NCBI GenBank assembly: GCA_027605045.1 | Contig: JAQFWX010000028.1 | Location: 310,001 to 374,000 of the forward strand | Direction: 5' to 3' | DNA length: 64,000 nucleotides | From: Phallus indusiatus | Lineage: Eukaryota > Basidiomycota > Agaricomycetes > Phallales > Phallaceae | Part shown: one piece after another, positions 1-12,369 of the stretch | Numbering within the stretch: the first letter of the stretch is position 1 | How the letters are laid out: the number at the start of each line of letters is the position of its first letter | The notes under the pieces: generated by a model | What the model saw: only the letters and a program-made list of their open reading frames with translations | Told to the model about the DNA's origin: nothing | The model's database searches: none | Made by a program: the position numbers and the translations under genes

Positions 1-247
1 GAGAACATCTAATTCGATTATCCTGATTAAACCAGGAGCATTGGCTTCTTGTAGTCGATGAAGCTCAACTGCTGAGTTTGGGGAACGGACAGCGGCGAAA
101 ACTGTATCTCCTCTTTCGGTAACTTGTCGAACGTATTCTAAACCGATACCGCGAGAAGCACTATATTCCATCATGTAGTATCCCTTATTTATGCGGAGGT
201 ATTGTGTTGACCCACCCTGTGACTAACCAAGTTGAAGTCGCTGCCAT
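1..247 (-). CDS. Short-chain dehydrogenase/reductase, 5' part only
   Basis: The N-terminal part of an NAD(P)-dependent oxidoreductase with a Rossmann fold; the rest lies beyond the left edge. Exon 1 (247-216) encodes MAATSTWLVTG and exon 2 (160 down to 1) continues ASRGIGLEYVRQ. Joining them across a 55-nt GT-AG intron restores the classic nucleotide-binding motif TGxxxGIG, split inside the glycine codon, which supports both the splice sites and the start ATG. After the motif the reading continues with GDTVFAAVRSPNSA and ends at IIELDVL, the usual second and third beta strands of the fold. The catalytic YxxxK is outside the window, so substrate cannot be inferred. Family assignment is secure; function within it is not. 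Confidence 0.85.
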
Positions 248-1209
248 CGATATTGTTCTACTGGATAGATCTAACACCGTCTGATATGTAAAGAAGAAGT
301 TCCGAATTTCCTGTTGATAACCGTGATACAATCACAGCGGCTTAAAAAATAGAGATCAGAATTTTAGATTACATAACAAAGCGCCGGTCCCGAGGGGGAG
401 GCCGGGGAGGCCCGAGGGCGCATTTCCAACAATAACGTGTACGTTGGGCGAGACATATACACACCTATGCTCAATATCAATGCTCTAATGGGTTTCCTTG
501 TCAGATTTCGAGGTGAGGTGAACAAACGCGAGTTCGACAACCTTGACCAACTAGATATAGCGAGGATTGTGGAATTGAGGCACAGGCATAATAAATCGTG
601 AGTTGAGTGTTGGAAAGAAACATTCCGAGGAAGTGAGAAAAAAATACAACTGAGGCTGATCATACTCTGAATTGCAAATGGATGTGTCCAACTAAGTATT
701 GATTCTGGTTTCTATACTTTTCGGACTCCTCCTCAGTTTGCCTATGCCATGCGTTTCCACACGGCATTGAAGACGCGTGTAAATGAAATATAAAATTTAT
801 ATAAACCAAAACAAAATGATTGAGTATGCTTTTACGGTATAAATATGGAAAGATGGATGGATGGGAGACAAAGTGTGTTAGCTGTTTACGCGTATTTGGA
901 CGCCTCGGAGTCTGAACTTCTCAAGGCTGGGAAAACAAGGTCGCACTGCAATGTCCTTCCAAAATCATCGAGTTCAACATACAAACGAATAACCTCTAAA
1001 ATCTGAGTACCAAAGATCAGGCGATTGAATCCATTAAGTGAAAGGTACAAATACATTCAACTCATTCTAACCAATGTTTGTGGTGAATTTAGTACGAAAA
1101 ACAATGAAGATGTAACTAATTGAAGGACACAGCAGACTAAAACACCTTCATTTCAGCAGTACCTTTCGACTCTCGAGTGAACTGCGAAGGATTCGTCAAA
1201 GCCGCGACA
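248..1209. other. Intergenic, SDR promoter and transporter A 3' side
   Basis: No gene is supported here. The only distinctive element is a GC-rich imperfect palindrome at 381-421 in otherwise AT-rich DNA. The longest open frames look like noise, with no conserved motif and no credible intron pattern. Confidence 0.5.
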
Positions 1210-3706
1210 TTAAACAGGCGACTTGCATCCGAAAGAAGTAGCCGAACCGCTTGTATTGAAAGTCGTTATAACACCTTCAATGGAAGAAAAAGCCCCCAGT
1301 CCAGCACACGCGAGTGCTGCCAGTCCAAGCAGAATGTTGAAAGTGTTAAGCCACCACCTTCTAGCGAATCCTCTGCGCCATCGAGATAAATTTCTCCACG
1401 TGTCGTGTCGCAAATCGTTGATGTTTGCGCCTGGTGTATACTCCGGTTGTCCTTGAATTGCGTCACGTTGGATTATGAAGCCGGCGTAAAGGATGGGCGG
1501 GAATGTATAGGAAAATTGAAGAATGCAAATTGCAGCTGAGGATTATGCGTACATAAGGGTTGATCGCGTTTGCAAAAAGCGTGACTTACCAACTATACCT
1601 GTTTTTTATGATACGAAATCAATTTAAGTTTCATAGACGAAAGGATGTGGGTTGACTTACCGTTTACATTCGAAAACTGAGGAATGGCAGAAGCAATGAT
1701 AAATGCGAGAGCCCAATACGAAATAACCAGAACTGTCCAGAGAATACGTCCGGAGCGGCTCAGCAACGCGGGACCATTGAAAAGTTCTTCAACGATAGTG
1801 GAATATACGACCTATAAGCGATTTAACGTCGATCTTATTTTATTAAAAGCTGATCTAACCTTGATTCCGATGTTCCCATAAAGAGCAGCTGCAATTAAAC
1901 CCGAAATTAAAGTAAGAACATTTCCGGCTGTCTGAAGTCCGAATTTCGATATGCCCTGGTTTGCGGGGTTGATTGCGAATTGACCTTGAAATGCGTAAAC
2001 GTAAATTCCGAACAACATGTAGATTGTGACAATGACGAGCTGTGATTTGGTTAGTTCTCTGTCGGAACAACTGCGCACAGCATAAAAATGACGGTTATGC
2101 GGCCTTACTTGTGCACAGATCATCCCTTTCCAGAAGTCAAACGGACGTTTCATCTCGACCATGAGTTCGATAAAAAGCATAGCGCCGCTTTCTCCAACAT
2201 GAGCCATACATCGACAGAGCTCTCGGAATGTGAAACATACCCATATGAAAAAACCTCGTGTAACGATGCGTTTAGATAACAAACTCGCATTGAACGTGTA
2301 AATTAAATGCGTACCATTTGCATGACTCCAACCAATTGCGGAGCGAATGGCTGATTGACAAATGCTTTGACGATAACCGCACCCGGAGAAACGTTATTTT
2401 GTGTTATGGCAGCAACAAAATTTGGAGGAGAATGAGCAATTGCACCCCTTTCAAAGAATTTAGTATTGAAACACCCTAACGCTTGTGCTTCCGGGAATTC
2501 GTTGAAAGCGATCTTACATTGTTAAAAAGATCGCTGTTAGGTTTATCCAGATAGCAGAATGAGCGATAGCTACATATAACATTAAATGTGTCTCTAGTGA
2601 TGTTAGTTGGAAGGCGAGTACTATACCTCCAAAGTTCTTGAGAGAACGGATTTGCCCCAACCCCATACCTAAAAGCATCCAAATAATTGCGAGCAATGAG
2701 AAGCACACCTTTTGAAAAATGAAACAATCAACTCAAGTGTTGCGGCTAAGAAAATGATGGTAACTTACATGCCCTTTTGAAATTTGGGAAAGACCTTGGG
2801 CGTTCCTGCAGAGTTGACGGGCTAGAAGGTAAGCCAAATATGTCTCTCAAAGAGATGTAAGATACACCGACATTATGATAATGGTGGAAACCAAGACTAT
2901 GAGTTGAATAGTCTGGAGAACATTAACAACGTGACGAGCGAATTTTCCAAATATCCGGCCTGTTAGGTCGCTGTACGTCTTGATAGGATATTCGTACGAA
3001 TCTAAGTTAAGATACATATGCCACAGTTGTATTCCAGTGTAAAATGCGATGATCCCCAGGAAGATATAAAGAAGACTGCCTGATACGATTCCTGGTTCGA
3101 TATTAAGCAAAATCAGCCTGAATCCCATTTTGCAAATGATGAAATGTGATCTGGCTAACCGACTTGTGAAAATGCCCAACCCGTTGAGAAAGGGCCGAGA
3201 ATACTGATAAATTAAGTTAAACATTAATGCACTGGAAAGTGATAAAGGTCGGAGTGTTTACTCTGTTGTAATGAGGTAAAACACGGTAACCCAAGTCGCG
3301 GTGCGTAAAGCGCGCTGAGCCATTCGCTTCTCTTCTTCAGACACCGTAGTAGAACGAGAGACCGGTACTGGTGGTTTCTCCATATCACTGCCTTTAGTGG
3401 CGAAATACGCTGAATTGACAGAAGCGGGTAATTCTGGGAAAAATAGCCTGGCCATAAACGTCGTTCTTCGAGATTCGGGGACATTGAACATATCATCTTC
3501 TCTTAAACGTTGCACGGCTGCATAGTGGAGAGATGCCTCGAAGCTGGGTGGCCCTATAAATGAAATTTGAGACAACTTTACTGCACTGAGGAACGAGAAG
3601 TGGCACCTTCCAACACCATCACCTCTGCGCTGTCCCCAACATTCTCTCCTTTGTTAGTGGAGTCGTCATCGGCTTTGGAGGTACGCATTTTCAAATCGTC
3701 CGCCAT
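1210..3706 (-). CDS. AAAP-family amino-acid transporter, paralogue A
   Basis: A 572-residue integral membrane amino-acid permease (Aa_trans type, like fungal neutral amino-acid permeases) in 14 exons: 3706-3607, 3553-3262, 3203-3160, 3091-2872, 2805-2769, 2708-2627, 2569-2518, 2447-2315, 2254-2241, 2187-2109, 2039-1860, 1811-1661, 1598-1590, 1535-1210. Landmarks are a cytosolic N-tail, ALRTATWVTVFYLITTD entering the first membrane span, DILGPFS, YEYPIKTYSDLTGRIFG, and FQGQFAINPANQG before a late span; about ten hydrophobic spans follow. Exon 13 is only 9 nt. The ATG at 3706 is chosen because no upstream in-frame ATG exists; a TATA-like ATATAAAT lies about 70 nt upstream. Exons align one-for-one with paralogue B, so the gene looks intact. 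Substrate is not predictable. Confidence 0.88.
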
Positions 3707-4476
3707 GGATGAACTTGAAGGAAGCTCCGAAGAAGTCTCTTCGTAGAACCGCAGTCTTCTATGTACCCATTTATATGTACCCAAAAAGAACCATGTGTGT
3801 GAGATGCAGTGATTGGACGCTCATTGGCTGAGCTCCGTTATCTAAAGTGAAATTAGTTTGGCGACAGTTGTACCTTTCGAGACATGGCGCACAATAATTC
3901 AGACGTGCTATAAATACGACAGTATCTTCTCCAGTGAAACGTGTTTGCCGATTCAGGTACGTGATATACAAATGCCGAACCAGCACACGACTGACGAGTA
4001 TGAACATCGCACGCCCTCATTTTGGATGACGGATTTTGAGGCGTGTGTTTTTTGGACCGTGAGCGTGGGATTGAGTGGAGACGCAACTGGTGGGGCTTAA
4101 CCCGACAACTCAGTGCTTCCGATAAGCACCAGCTTTGGTTACACCACTATAAGAAATCAGATGTTATTAGACTTAATGGAGCAGAAGGGAAAGTTCAGTC
4201 GTTGAACGGAATGCCAGCGCTCCATTGCATAACACATGTTCCTTTTATGAATTTATGAGAAGCGTGATTCTGATATCGTAGTTGTTTTTAAGTGGCGTCT
4301 CCGAGAGAACTCACCTATGGGACAAAGCAACCGTTAGCTAAATTGGGAAACCCTTCCAGTGTTCATCAGTGTTCACCAAGAACAGTTCTCGGAGAAGCAC
4401 ACGTGAAATGCAGCATGCAGGAAAAAAGCTCGACCACATTTCCACACTAAGATACAATCAAACCGTATTTATTCAG
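3707..4476. other. Intergenic between transporter A and hydrolase
   Basis: Contains the transporter A promoter at its left end (TATA-like ATATAAAT near 3773) and the hydrolase 3' flank at its right. Open frames of up to 80 codons on both strands overlap each other and show no motif; I see no gene. Confidence 0.5.
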
Positions 4477-6106
4477 TCAGACTGAGTCCTGGTTAAGGAA
4501 CTCCGTAATCTCCTTCTCCATGAACTTGAGATCTGCTGGGTCAGCTCCTCCGCCGGCAACATGTCCCCATACCGAATCAATAAGCACTAGTTTCAAGCTT
4601 GGACAGAGAGATACTTCAATCTCACTATCTTCAGGCTAACAGACCATGCGTAGTCAGCACGTTAATGCGACTCTCTCGGGTTAAAATTAAGTAGGTTGTA
4701 CTTACGGGGAAGTACAAATCAGTTTTACAAGGCATTATCAATCCCTTCACTTGGATGCTCTTCATCGCGCCTTCAAAGTCACCTTTGTGATTTATCTGTG
4801 AAATGTCTCCAGATGACCAAGTATGTAACAACGTCAGGAGATCATTGCCGTCCCAGTCTAGAAAGCCGCTTTCCCATTCAGCTCTGATAAATGCTTCGAG
4901 ACTACGGTATTTTCCGTTGCTACGGTAAAGGTGCTGTCGGAACCACTAGGAGCAATTAGTTTGACTCGGTTGAGTATACATACGTTTAGGGGCTGTAGCT
5001 TACTGTTTGACCGTAGGCCCATGCACCTTTTGGGGGTTATCAGCATCGTATATATTTCTACAATAAGAGAAAGATTTACAATATGCCCGTCCAAATGCTC
5101 GTAATCCTGCCTCTGGATTCTTTAGGTAGTGCCCAAATTGATAGTCTCGAGAAGCGACTAGAGCAGCTTTTGGCCCTTCGAGGAAACTAATTTTTTGAGG
5201 AATATTTGGTTAGCATGATGGATTGGTTGGGTCGTAATTTTACGCACCATTGATTGTGCGGACTAGTCCTTGCAGAACTACAAATAGAAACAAATCTAAA
5301 TGGATATTAACACGCAAACGGTAGTGTTAGATTAGCGCCGGCATATAATGATATGAAAGTAGGTACGCACCTCTCTACCACATCTGGATACATGTATGCC
5401 CAATGATAGCTCTAATGAAGTCCCAGAAGGACAGTTACTTCTGTTGTTGAAATCTTCTCTTAGAGGATTCATATACCTGCTGTCCGCCCATCGAAAATCC
5501 TACAACGCAAAACACCTTGGAGATTCCCAGACCTTCAGTTATGACTGCATGTTGAGCTCGGCTAAAGATCGAACGATTTTGTTAAAATAAAGGAGGAAAT
5601 AACACGTAGGGCTTACATGTTATCTTCATAAGACACTTCCGGAAAGTATGGTCCATTGTGAGGAGCTGGCTGTTGGAAGTGTGAGAACGGACTCGTAATC
5701 GTGAGTAAGAATACTTGCCGTATTAGAAGGAGATGAAGACTGGGAAGAATTGTAAACCATCGAGTCATGATTAAACGCACATTCAATAATTTAGTTATTG
5801 AATACAAACCTCTCCGTTGGAAAACAGCGCAAAAGTGACAACAAAATACTTGTTGGTATCCAATACCTTTCCTGCACCGACAAAATAGTATTGACTATCT
5901 AGGCGGCCGCCATAACATGTAGGAAAACTTGTACAAAGTGAGCATTAAATCCGGTGTCTTGATCTGGACGCTTACACAATGCATGGATTAGAAGGCTCTC
6001 CGTGTGTGCGATATGCTGTCACTGCATTTGGAAGAGTGCCACCTTTGACTTGGAAGTTCTCTTGGTGATAGTATTGTGTTTGGGGTACTGCTTCGTTGGC
6101 AGACAT
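4477..6106 (-). CDS. Alpha/beta hydrolase, homoserine O-acetyltransferase-like
   Basis: A 341-residue alpha/beta hydrolase of the homoserine acetyltransferase-like group common in fungi. Eleven exons: 6106-5976, 5927-5810, 5739-5719, 5669-5617, 5561-5477, 5411-5371, 5295-5248, 5186-5080, 5026-5004, 4945-4706, 4635-4477. Early motifs are AYRTHGEPSNPCIVFPTCYGG and FALFSNGESSSPSN. The nucleophile elbow GFSMGGQQ places Ser131; Asp285 (CKTDLYFP) and His314 (WGHVAGGG) complete the triad. SARTSPHNQCFLEGPKAAL is another family signature. The intron after the 21-nt exon 3 uses a GC donor (ACG then gcaagt). The start ATG is the first one before the conserved region; a TATA-like TTATAAAG lies about 45 nt upstream. 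Family members often acylate or hydrolyse small metabolites; a true methionine-pathway role is not shown. Confidence 0.87.
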
Positions 6107-7708
6107 GGCAAGTGAGCTCAGAGGCACTTTATCGTGAGAAGGACAAGATCCTTTATAAAGGTAAAGCTTTTGAGCAGATGAGAAAAGTGAATTCCTACGT
6201 GGAAAAGGTCCAATGACGCAAAAAGCCGTGTAAGAAATCTTTCGCGACTTCAAGAAGATTGGCTGACGGTATTCGTCACTCTTCCAATCAAAGCTCACAT
6301 CTCGCCGGGCGGCGGGGTGAAGCGTGAGACGTGGTCACTTTCCATGTGTACAATCAGTTATCTGCCAATAAGATAGTCTATTAATTTCATGATATTTGTT
6401 TCCACGTACTTCCTCATCTTCAGCTAAGGCAACATGTCGTAATTTTCGTCTTTAGCGCTCAGTCAGATGAATATAAGCTACGATGCTGCGCAGGTCTTGT
6501 GCTACTCAACCATTCTGTTTTCATTCGAGCATTGCCGAAGTATGTGAGTGTTCGCCGTTCGAGGATATGCACGTCCAGTCAAAAGCTGCGTCGAACCCGG
6601 AGGAGAAATTTTTTTGATAAAGGTTGAACAGTATTCGAATAGTTCGAACTAAAAGCCCTACTGTCCGTAAATATCTGCGCGAGGTTAGTGTTCTGTCCAC
6701 AAGTTGCAGCTGTAATACTACGGTTACCTGGTCTGGCCGCTTGCGTTTTAACTGCCAGCCTCGGCCCTCGTCCTGAGTTAGTGTGGAAGTCCTGGAGAGT
6801 TCCCTCAACTCAACGCAGGGATATGAATTGCTGGCATTGATCACTGATTTGGTTTCACCATTGTGCGTCGACGTTGAGCGCGTGATAAGAGGCATCTGAG
6901 CTATACAGTAACTGCGGAGTTTGAATACCGTACCACCTGTCTTCACCGTAGGTACGTCCGCCGTCAACGTCAACGCGTGTACTAGTTATCATTCGAAATT
7001 CAATGAAGATAACCCGGGGGTTCTGATTTCCTAGCAATATTATTTCAAATATTACCACGGCCCCGAAGATTGATGACAATGATGAAGCCTGAGAACCTTC
7101 TAAAATCAAATTCAGAACCTTCAAGTTCTCTTTCTTTTTGGGCTAGCAGGGGGGATTGATGTTTATCAAAAGCGCTTCACCATTAACAAAGATACGGAAA
7201 CGAATACGACAATCCGAGGTTAGATGATGGACCTGCCCCCCAATAAATTTTACGCGGCACATTTTGAAATCATCCGTGTCTACGAAGACAGCATCATAAC
7301 AAGTCGTGAGATTTATTATCTATTTTAAGGTCCAAAAACAAAAACTTTAATGACTGTAGCTTTTCTGTCAAGAGAAAAAGGTCCCAGATGCTAGTAGTGC
7401 ATTTTGGGCTGTATTCATCTGACGTTTCCATCTAATTTGGTACGCAATTATGAAACTTCTGTTTTCAGGGGAGGTAGAACTCAGAAATAACGTTATACTC
7501 TTTAGAGTGACGGCAGCTTAAGTGTCTATAACATTAATTTCTTCCGAATATCATAACGTACCTTCGCTTTTCCAACCGAGAGCCAAGAAACGATCTAAAA
7601 TGTGAAAAGCGGCAAACATAGGCACCCAGTCACATCCGAAATAGCGGGCACATGATTTCCCTTTCGACATATATAAATGACATTTGGATAAATCAAATTC
7701 AATCTTCC
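6107..7708. other. Intergenic, divergent hydrolase and transporter B promoters
   Basis: The head-to-head promoter region of the hydrolase (minus) and transporter B (plus), 1.6 kb. Two overlapping minus-strand open frames at 6521-7124 (up to 150 codons) have no recognisable motif, no repeat and no convincing splice structure, so I do not call them genes. Confidence 0.5.
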
Positions 7709-10149
7709 ATGGCTAAGGTTACCTCGAAAGAAGATAACGAGTTCGCTGACAAAGGAGATAGTGTTGATGCTAGCGCAGAGTCGATAGTGGTAGAAGGTAA
7801 CTAGTTTTTCGTCATCTCTTTTCATGATTTTGAAAATCGTGTCCTAGGAATACCCAGCTTTGAAGCATCGCTTTACTATGCGGCCTTGCAGCGCTTGAGA
7901 GAAGGTGATATGTTCAACGTCCCCCAAACTCAGAGAACGACCTTCATGACGAGGATATTTGCTCCTATGCCACCTACGTCTTTCAGCTCAGTACATCTCA
8001 CTACTGACATTGAAAAATCTGCTCGTTTGACTGCTGTATCCGAGGAGGAGAAACGGATGGCTCAGCGTGCATTGCGCACCGCGACTTGGGTTAGCATCTT
8101 TTATCTCATCACAACAGAGTATTCTAGTTTTCCATTGTTAGCTTCGATGTATAAAGGTCTAACTTGGTTTTGTATAGTATTCTTGGTCCCTTTTCAACTG
8201 CCTGGTCTATTGCGCAAGTTGGTTAGTTAGCGTCTAATAATTTGGGAATGCCCTAATTGAGGTCTCAATAATCCACATAAAGGAATCGTATCCGGGGGTC
8301 TACTCTATATCACTCTGGGTATTATGGCCTTTTACGCCGGGATGCAGCTATGGCACATGTATATCAGCTTGGACTCGTACGAATATCCGATCAAGACATA
8401 TAGTGACCTGACTGGCCGAATATATGGAAAATACGCACGCCATTTTGTTAACATCCTTCAGACCGTTCAGCTGATTTTCATGGTCGCCGTAGTCATTATT
8501 ATGTCAGTCAGGGCCTTTCACTTTGTTTCACATCTTAGCTTCGCGTATTTATGCTTTCGTTTGAAGAAACGCACAAGGTCTTTCTCAAGTTACAAAAGGG
8601 CGTGTACGTCATTCATGTTTTATCGTGTAATTCTGTTGCATATGTCTTTTATAGGTTTGCTTCTCGCTTCTTGCAATTATCTGGATGCTTTTGGGCATGG
8701 GATTGGGTCAAATTAGGTCTCTCAAAAACTTCGGAGGTATATTTTTGACATGATGTATCTGAGTCATCCTAATCTTAATACTTGAACTTTGACCACAGTA
8801 ATTGCCCACTCATCTATATGGATTAATCTCATTGCAATTTTCATCACAATGTAAAAGCAAAGGAAATCTCTAAACTATGTGGCATTGCTTTAACGAATGT
8901 TTACCAGGGGCGCGATTGCTCGTTCTCCTCCAAATTTCGCTGCTGCGATGGCACAAAACAATGTATCTCCCGGGCCCATTATCGTCAAGGCGATCATTAA
9001 TCAGCCCTTTGCCCCTCAATTGATTGGTGTTATGCAGATGGTACGTATTTTGAAATTCACATATTTTGCAAGTCGTTTGAATTCCAACACGAAAGGTTGT
9101 TTCTTACGGGTATGTCGCCATAATTTCAACAGTGTAGTATGTATTTATGCTCAGAAAAGAGGCGCTATGCTTTTTATTGAGCTGATGGCGGAGATGAAAC
9201 GACCATTTGATTTTTGGAAGGCGATGGTTTGTGCTCAGGTAAACAGATAGAGTCGTATTTCTATGCATCCTTGTATCGCTAAGGCGTTGAATTCGTTCGC
9301 TCTATTGATAGCTTATAATCGTCACGATTTATATGGTGTTCGGAATTTACGTTTATGCTTTTCAAGGTCAATTTACTATCAACCCTGCGAATCAAGGAAT
9401 ATCCCAGTTTGGACTTCAGACGGCTGGTAATGTTCTCACTTTAGTCTCGGGTTTAATTGTAGCTGCTTTGTATGGTAACATCGGAATAAAGGCAAGCCCA
9501 AAATTATTTATCATATAGGTTGTATATATATTGACTTTGTTTCAGGTTATATATGCCACCATCGTGCAAGATCTTTTCAATGGGCCCAGTTTGGTTAGCC
9601 GCTCTGGACGCGTTCTTTGGACAGTCATGGTTTTTTCCTATTGGGCTCTCGCTTTTATTATCGCGTCCGCTATTCCACAGATTTCTAATGTTAATGGCAA
9701 GTTCTATTAAGCCTTGGATATAATTGATAGTTCAATTTATGCTTGTGCGAACAGGTGTCTTGGGTAAGTTTATTATCTGTGTGTAAACCGGCTTTCATCC
9801 CTCAAAACCTACATCGACTTCAGCCGCCCTTTGTATCTTGCAATTCTCGTACACATTTCCACCCATTTTATACACTGGATTCCTCATCCAGCGCGATGCT
9901 ACCTGGGGTCAACCAGATTATACTCCAGGTGCTGATCTTCGCGATCTACGAAAGGATACCTGGAGAGATTGGTCTCGATGGCGTAGGGGTTTTTCTAGGC
10001 GGTGGTGGCTCAACGTGTTCAATATTTTGCTTGGGATGGCGGCACTTGCGTGTGCTGGATTGGGATCTTTCTCTTCCATTGAAGGTATAATTACGACCTT
10101 CAAGACGAGTGGTTCAGCTACCTCGTTTGGGTGTAAATCACCCCTATAA
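7709..10149 (+). CDS. AAAP-family amino-acid transporter, paralogue B
   Basis: A 561-residue amino-acid permease, the closest relative of paralogue A. Fourteen exons: 7709-7796, 7848-8118, 8178-8221, 8283-8502, 8567-8603, 8655-8736, 8799-8850, 8908-9040, 9096-9109, 9160-9238, 9312-9491, 9546-9696, 9755-9763, 9824-10149. Eleven of the twelve internal exons have exactly the same length as in A; exon 2 is the exception (271 against 292 nt). Motifs match too: TATWVSIFYLITTD, DSYEYPIKTYSDLTGRIYG, FQGQFTINPANQG, and a C-terminus ending FGCKSPL. Two introns use GC donors (after 9491 and after 9696), where A has GT. The 9-nt exon 13 is conserved. Expected at the plasma or vacuolar membrane; substrate unknown. 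Confidence 0.88.
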
Positions 10150-10497
10150 TCGATTATCAGTTTCTCTTAGGAGTCTAAAATCAAAGAAATATATTGATGA
10201 ATCTTAAGTTAGGAGTCTATACATAGGGTGAGGCCTAGAATTAGCCGAGCGTCAAGACGTCAATGGCTTGACCAAGTTTTAGATCCGTAGTCCCACGCTC
10301 ATTTATATTGGAGCTTTGTGCTGACAAAGCTTGTGGGGTTCGGTCACAGTCACAGCTTCGAGGAGGTCATCACCTTTTAGCCTTCACAATTTATTACCAA
10401 GGTGGTGCTAATACCATTTAAACATCTTTTGAACTACTTTTTGGATATTTGACTCTTCCTTACTCTTAATTTCGTCACATACTATCCGGGTTTTGTA
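10150..10497. other. Intergenic, promoter of the oxysterol-binding protein gene
   Basis: Short region between two plus-strand genes. No open frame, repeat or clear TATA box is visible. Confidence 0.5.
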
Positions 10498-12319
10498 ATG
10501 TCCAATAACGATAAGGACGAAGCCGGCGCTGCTGTTCCAGCTGGTATGTACAGCGTTCGATTTATCGGATCTTTGCTAGTAGACTGATGTTTTGTATTGT
10601 TCACAGGCCAACGATCTAGCTGGACTGCCTTTGTTAAAGGGTAGGTGTCGCTCATTGTTTTGTCGAGTAGCGTTTCGCCGTTCTCAATTGGTTTTGTCTT
10701 TCAAACAACAGCATCGCGACATTTGCGGGCGACTTGTCTAGCTTGACCGCTCCACCTTTCATCCTTTCGCCTGTTTCCTTAACTGAATTTCCTGGTAATC
10801 CCTGATTTTGCTCAATCGTCAATTGAATGCTGGATATTGAATGCACTGTACTTCTAGCTTACTGGACGGAGAGGCCCGATCTCTTTTCCGCTATTTCTGG
10901 CGCAGCAACAGAAGAAGCGAGGATGCTGGCAGTACTAAGATGGTTTATCGTACGTTGCTCTTTGGGGTTAATAAGATAAGCGGGGCTTGATGTGACATTG
11001 GGTTAGAGCACCCTTAAGGGTCAATATACCTCTAGAAATGATTCCATGGGTTCAGAGAAGAAGTAAGTTATCATCCGGTGTTTCAGTTCTGCATTGTGTT
11101 TACGTACCTCGAACTATTTAGGCCATTAAATCCAGTGCTCGGAGAGTTAGTCTTGTCCTTTTTATCTTCATGACGACGACTGAAAAGCATTCCGGCAATT
11201 AGACTATTTTACGGATCCTGGCCCGATAGAAATGGCCGAGGAGAAACAAAGCTTATTGTTGAACAAGTCTCGCACCAGTACGTCTATGATCCTTTCGCGT
11301 TCAGTTGAGTGGACCTTGAGGTCGTCTTTAGTCCTCCAATCACAGCGTATCATATCTCGAACGAATCAAAGAACATTTTCCTTGATGGAAGTTCTGGACA
11401 GCGCACTACCTTCTCTGGAGGTGCCATAATAGGTAAGGAACAGAGTGGCTAGGACAGAACAATGGAAAGCTCATAGAGATTGTCTTCTAGTGAAACAAGA
11501 AGGCCATGCTGTTTTGACGATCGAGTTACCTGGTGGGAAGAAAGAAGAGTATCTTATTACCCTACCTAAGCTGAGAATCGAGGGTATATGGTTCGGAAGC
11601 CCGTATATTGAGCTTACCGAATCATCCTGCATTCAGTCTTCATCTGGCTGGAATTCCACGGTACGCCACAATCCGAATTTGTTCCTGTGTCTTGGTCATG
11701 TTTTATTTGATATTAATAACATCCCCTAGATCAGCTACAGTGGCCGTGGCTACTTCTCCGGCAAAACACACTCCTTTAAAGCCCTTGTGACACCGGCTCA
11801 TTCAACTACAACCAAGCACACCATTGAGGGGCAATGGCACACCACATCCAAGGATTCTAAAGGATTCATATTCCACGATGTCACCGGTCCTAAAGAAGAG
11901 ATCACTGTAGCTCCTGTCGAAGAACAGGGGGAGTGGGAAAGTAGACGCTTATGGAAGCTGGTCGCGAAAGGGATCAGAGAAGGTGATTATGACCTGGCTA
12001 GCACCGAGAAGAGTCGAATTGAGGTATGTCATGATGATGAAGAAACCCTTTTTATCGCGTGAAACTCTCCCTAATCTATTTTATTTTAGAATGAACAACG
12101 ACAAAGGAGGAAAGATGAATTGGCCGCAGGAGTGACCTGGCAATTAAAGCATTTCGCTAAGACAGACGGTGCAGATTGTGAGAAGTTTGATTCCTCATGA
12201 CAGAACTGAATTAACTTTTTTTTCTTGTTCCTAAAACAGGTTTACACTTGGCGCATCCGGCCAAAGTTAATTTGCCTTGGCCTACATATAGATACATTGG
12301 GAATCGTGGGTCGGTTTGA
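10498..12319 (+). CDS. Oxysterol-binding protein (OSBP/Osh family)
   Basis: A 380-residue lipid-transfer protein consisting of the ORD domain alone, like yeast Kes1/Osh4; it would shuttle sterol or PI4P between membranes. Twelve exons: 10498-10543, 10607-10640, 10712-10794, 10858-10949, 11007-11062, 11122-11145, 11203-11277, 11332-11432, 11491-11660, 11730-12023, 12090-12177, 12240-12319. The family signature EQVSHHPP falls at residues 132-139 and is split by an intron inside the second histidine codon. Other hallmarks are SWTAFVKGIATFAGDLS, KKPLNPVLGELFYGSW and a late NEQRQRRKDE basic helix. There is no PH domain or FFAT-like motif. The stop lies 50 bp before the kinase ATG, so the two genes are very tightly packed. 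Confidence 0.92.
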
Positions 12320-12369
12320 GGGGAGAGCTTTAGTAGTAGCTTATTTGTACACTAGTTACGTAATCGGAA

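Noticed and set aside
364..663. 99-codon minus-strand frame
   Set aside because: It runs through the GC-rich palindrome, has no motif, and lies in a spacer with no splice pattern like the neighbouring genes.
6521..7124. Overlapping minus-strand frames of 150 and 89 codons
   Set aside because: Composition is unlike the real genes nearby, no domain motif is visible and the frames overlap one another.
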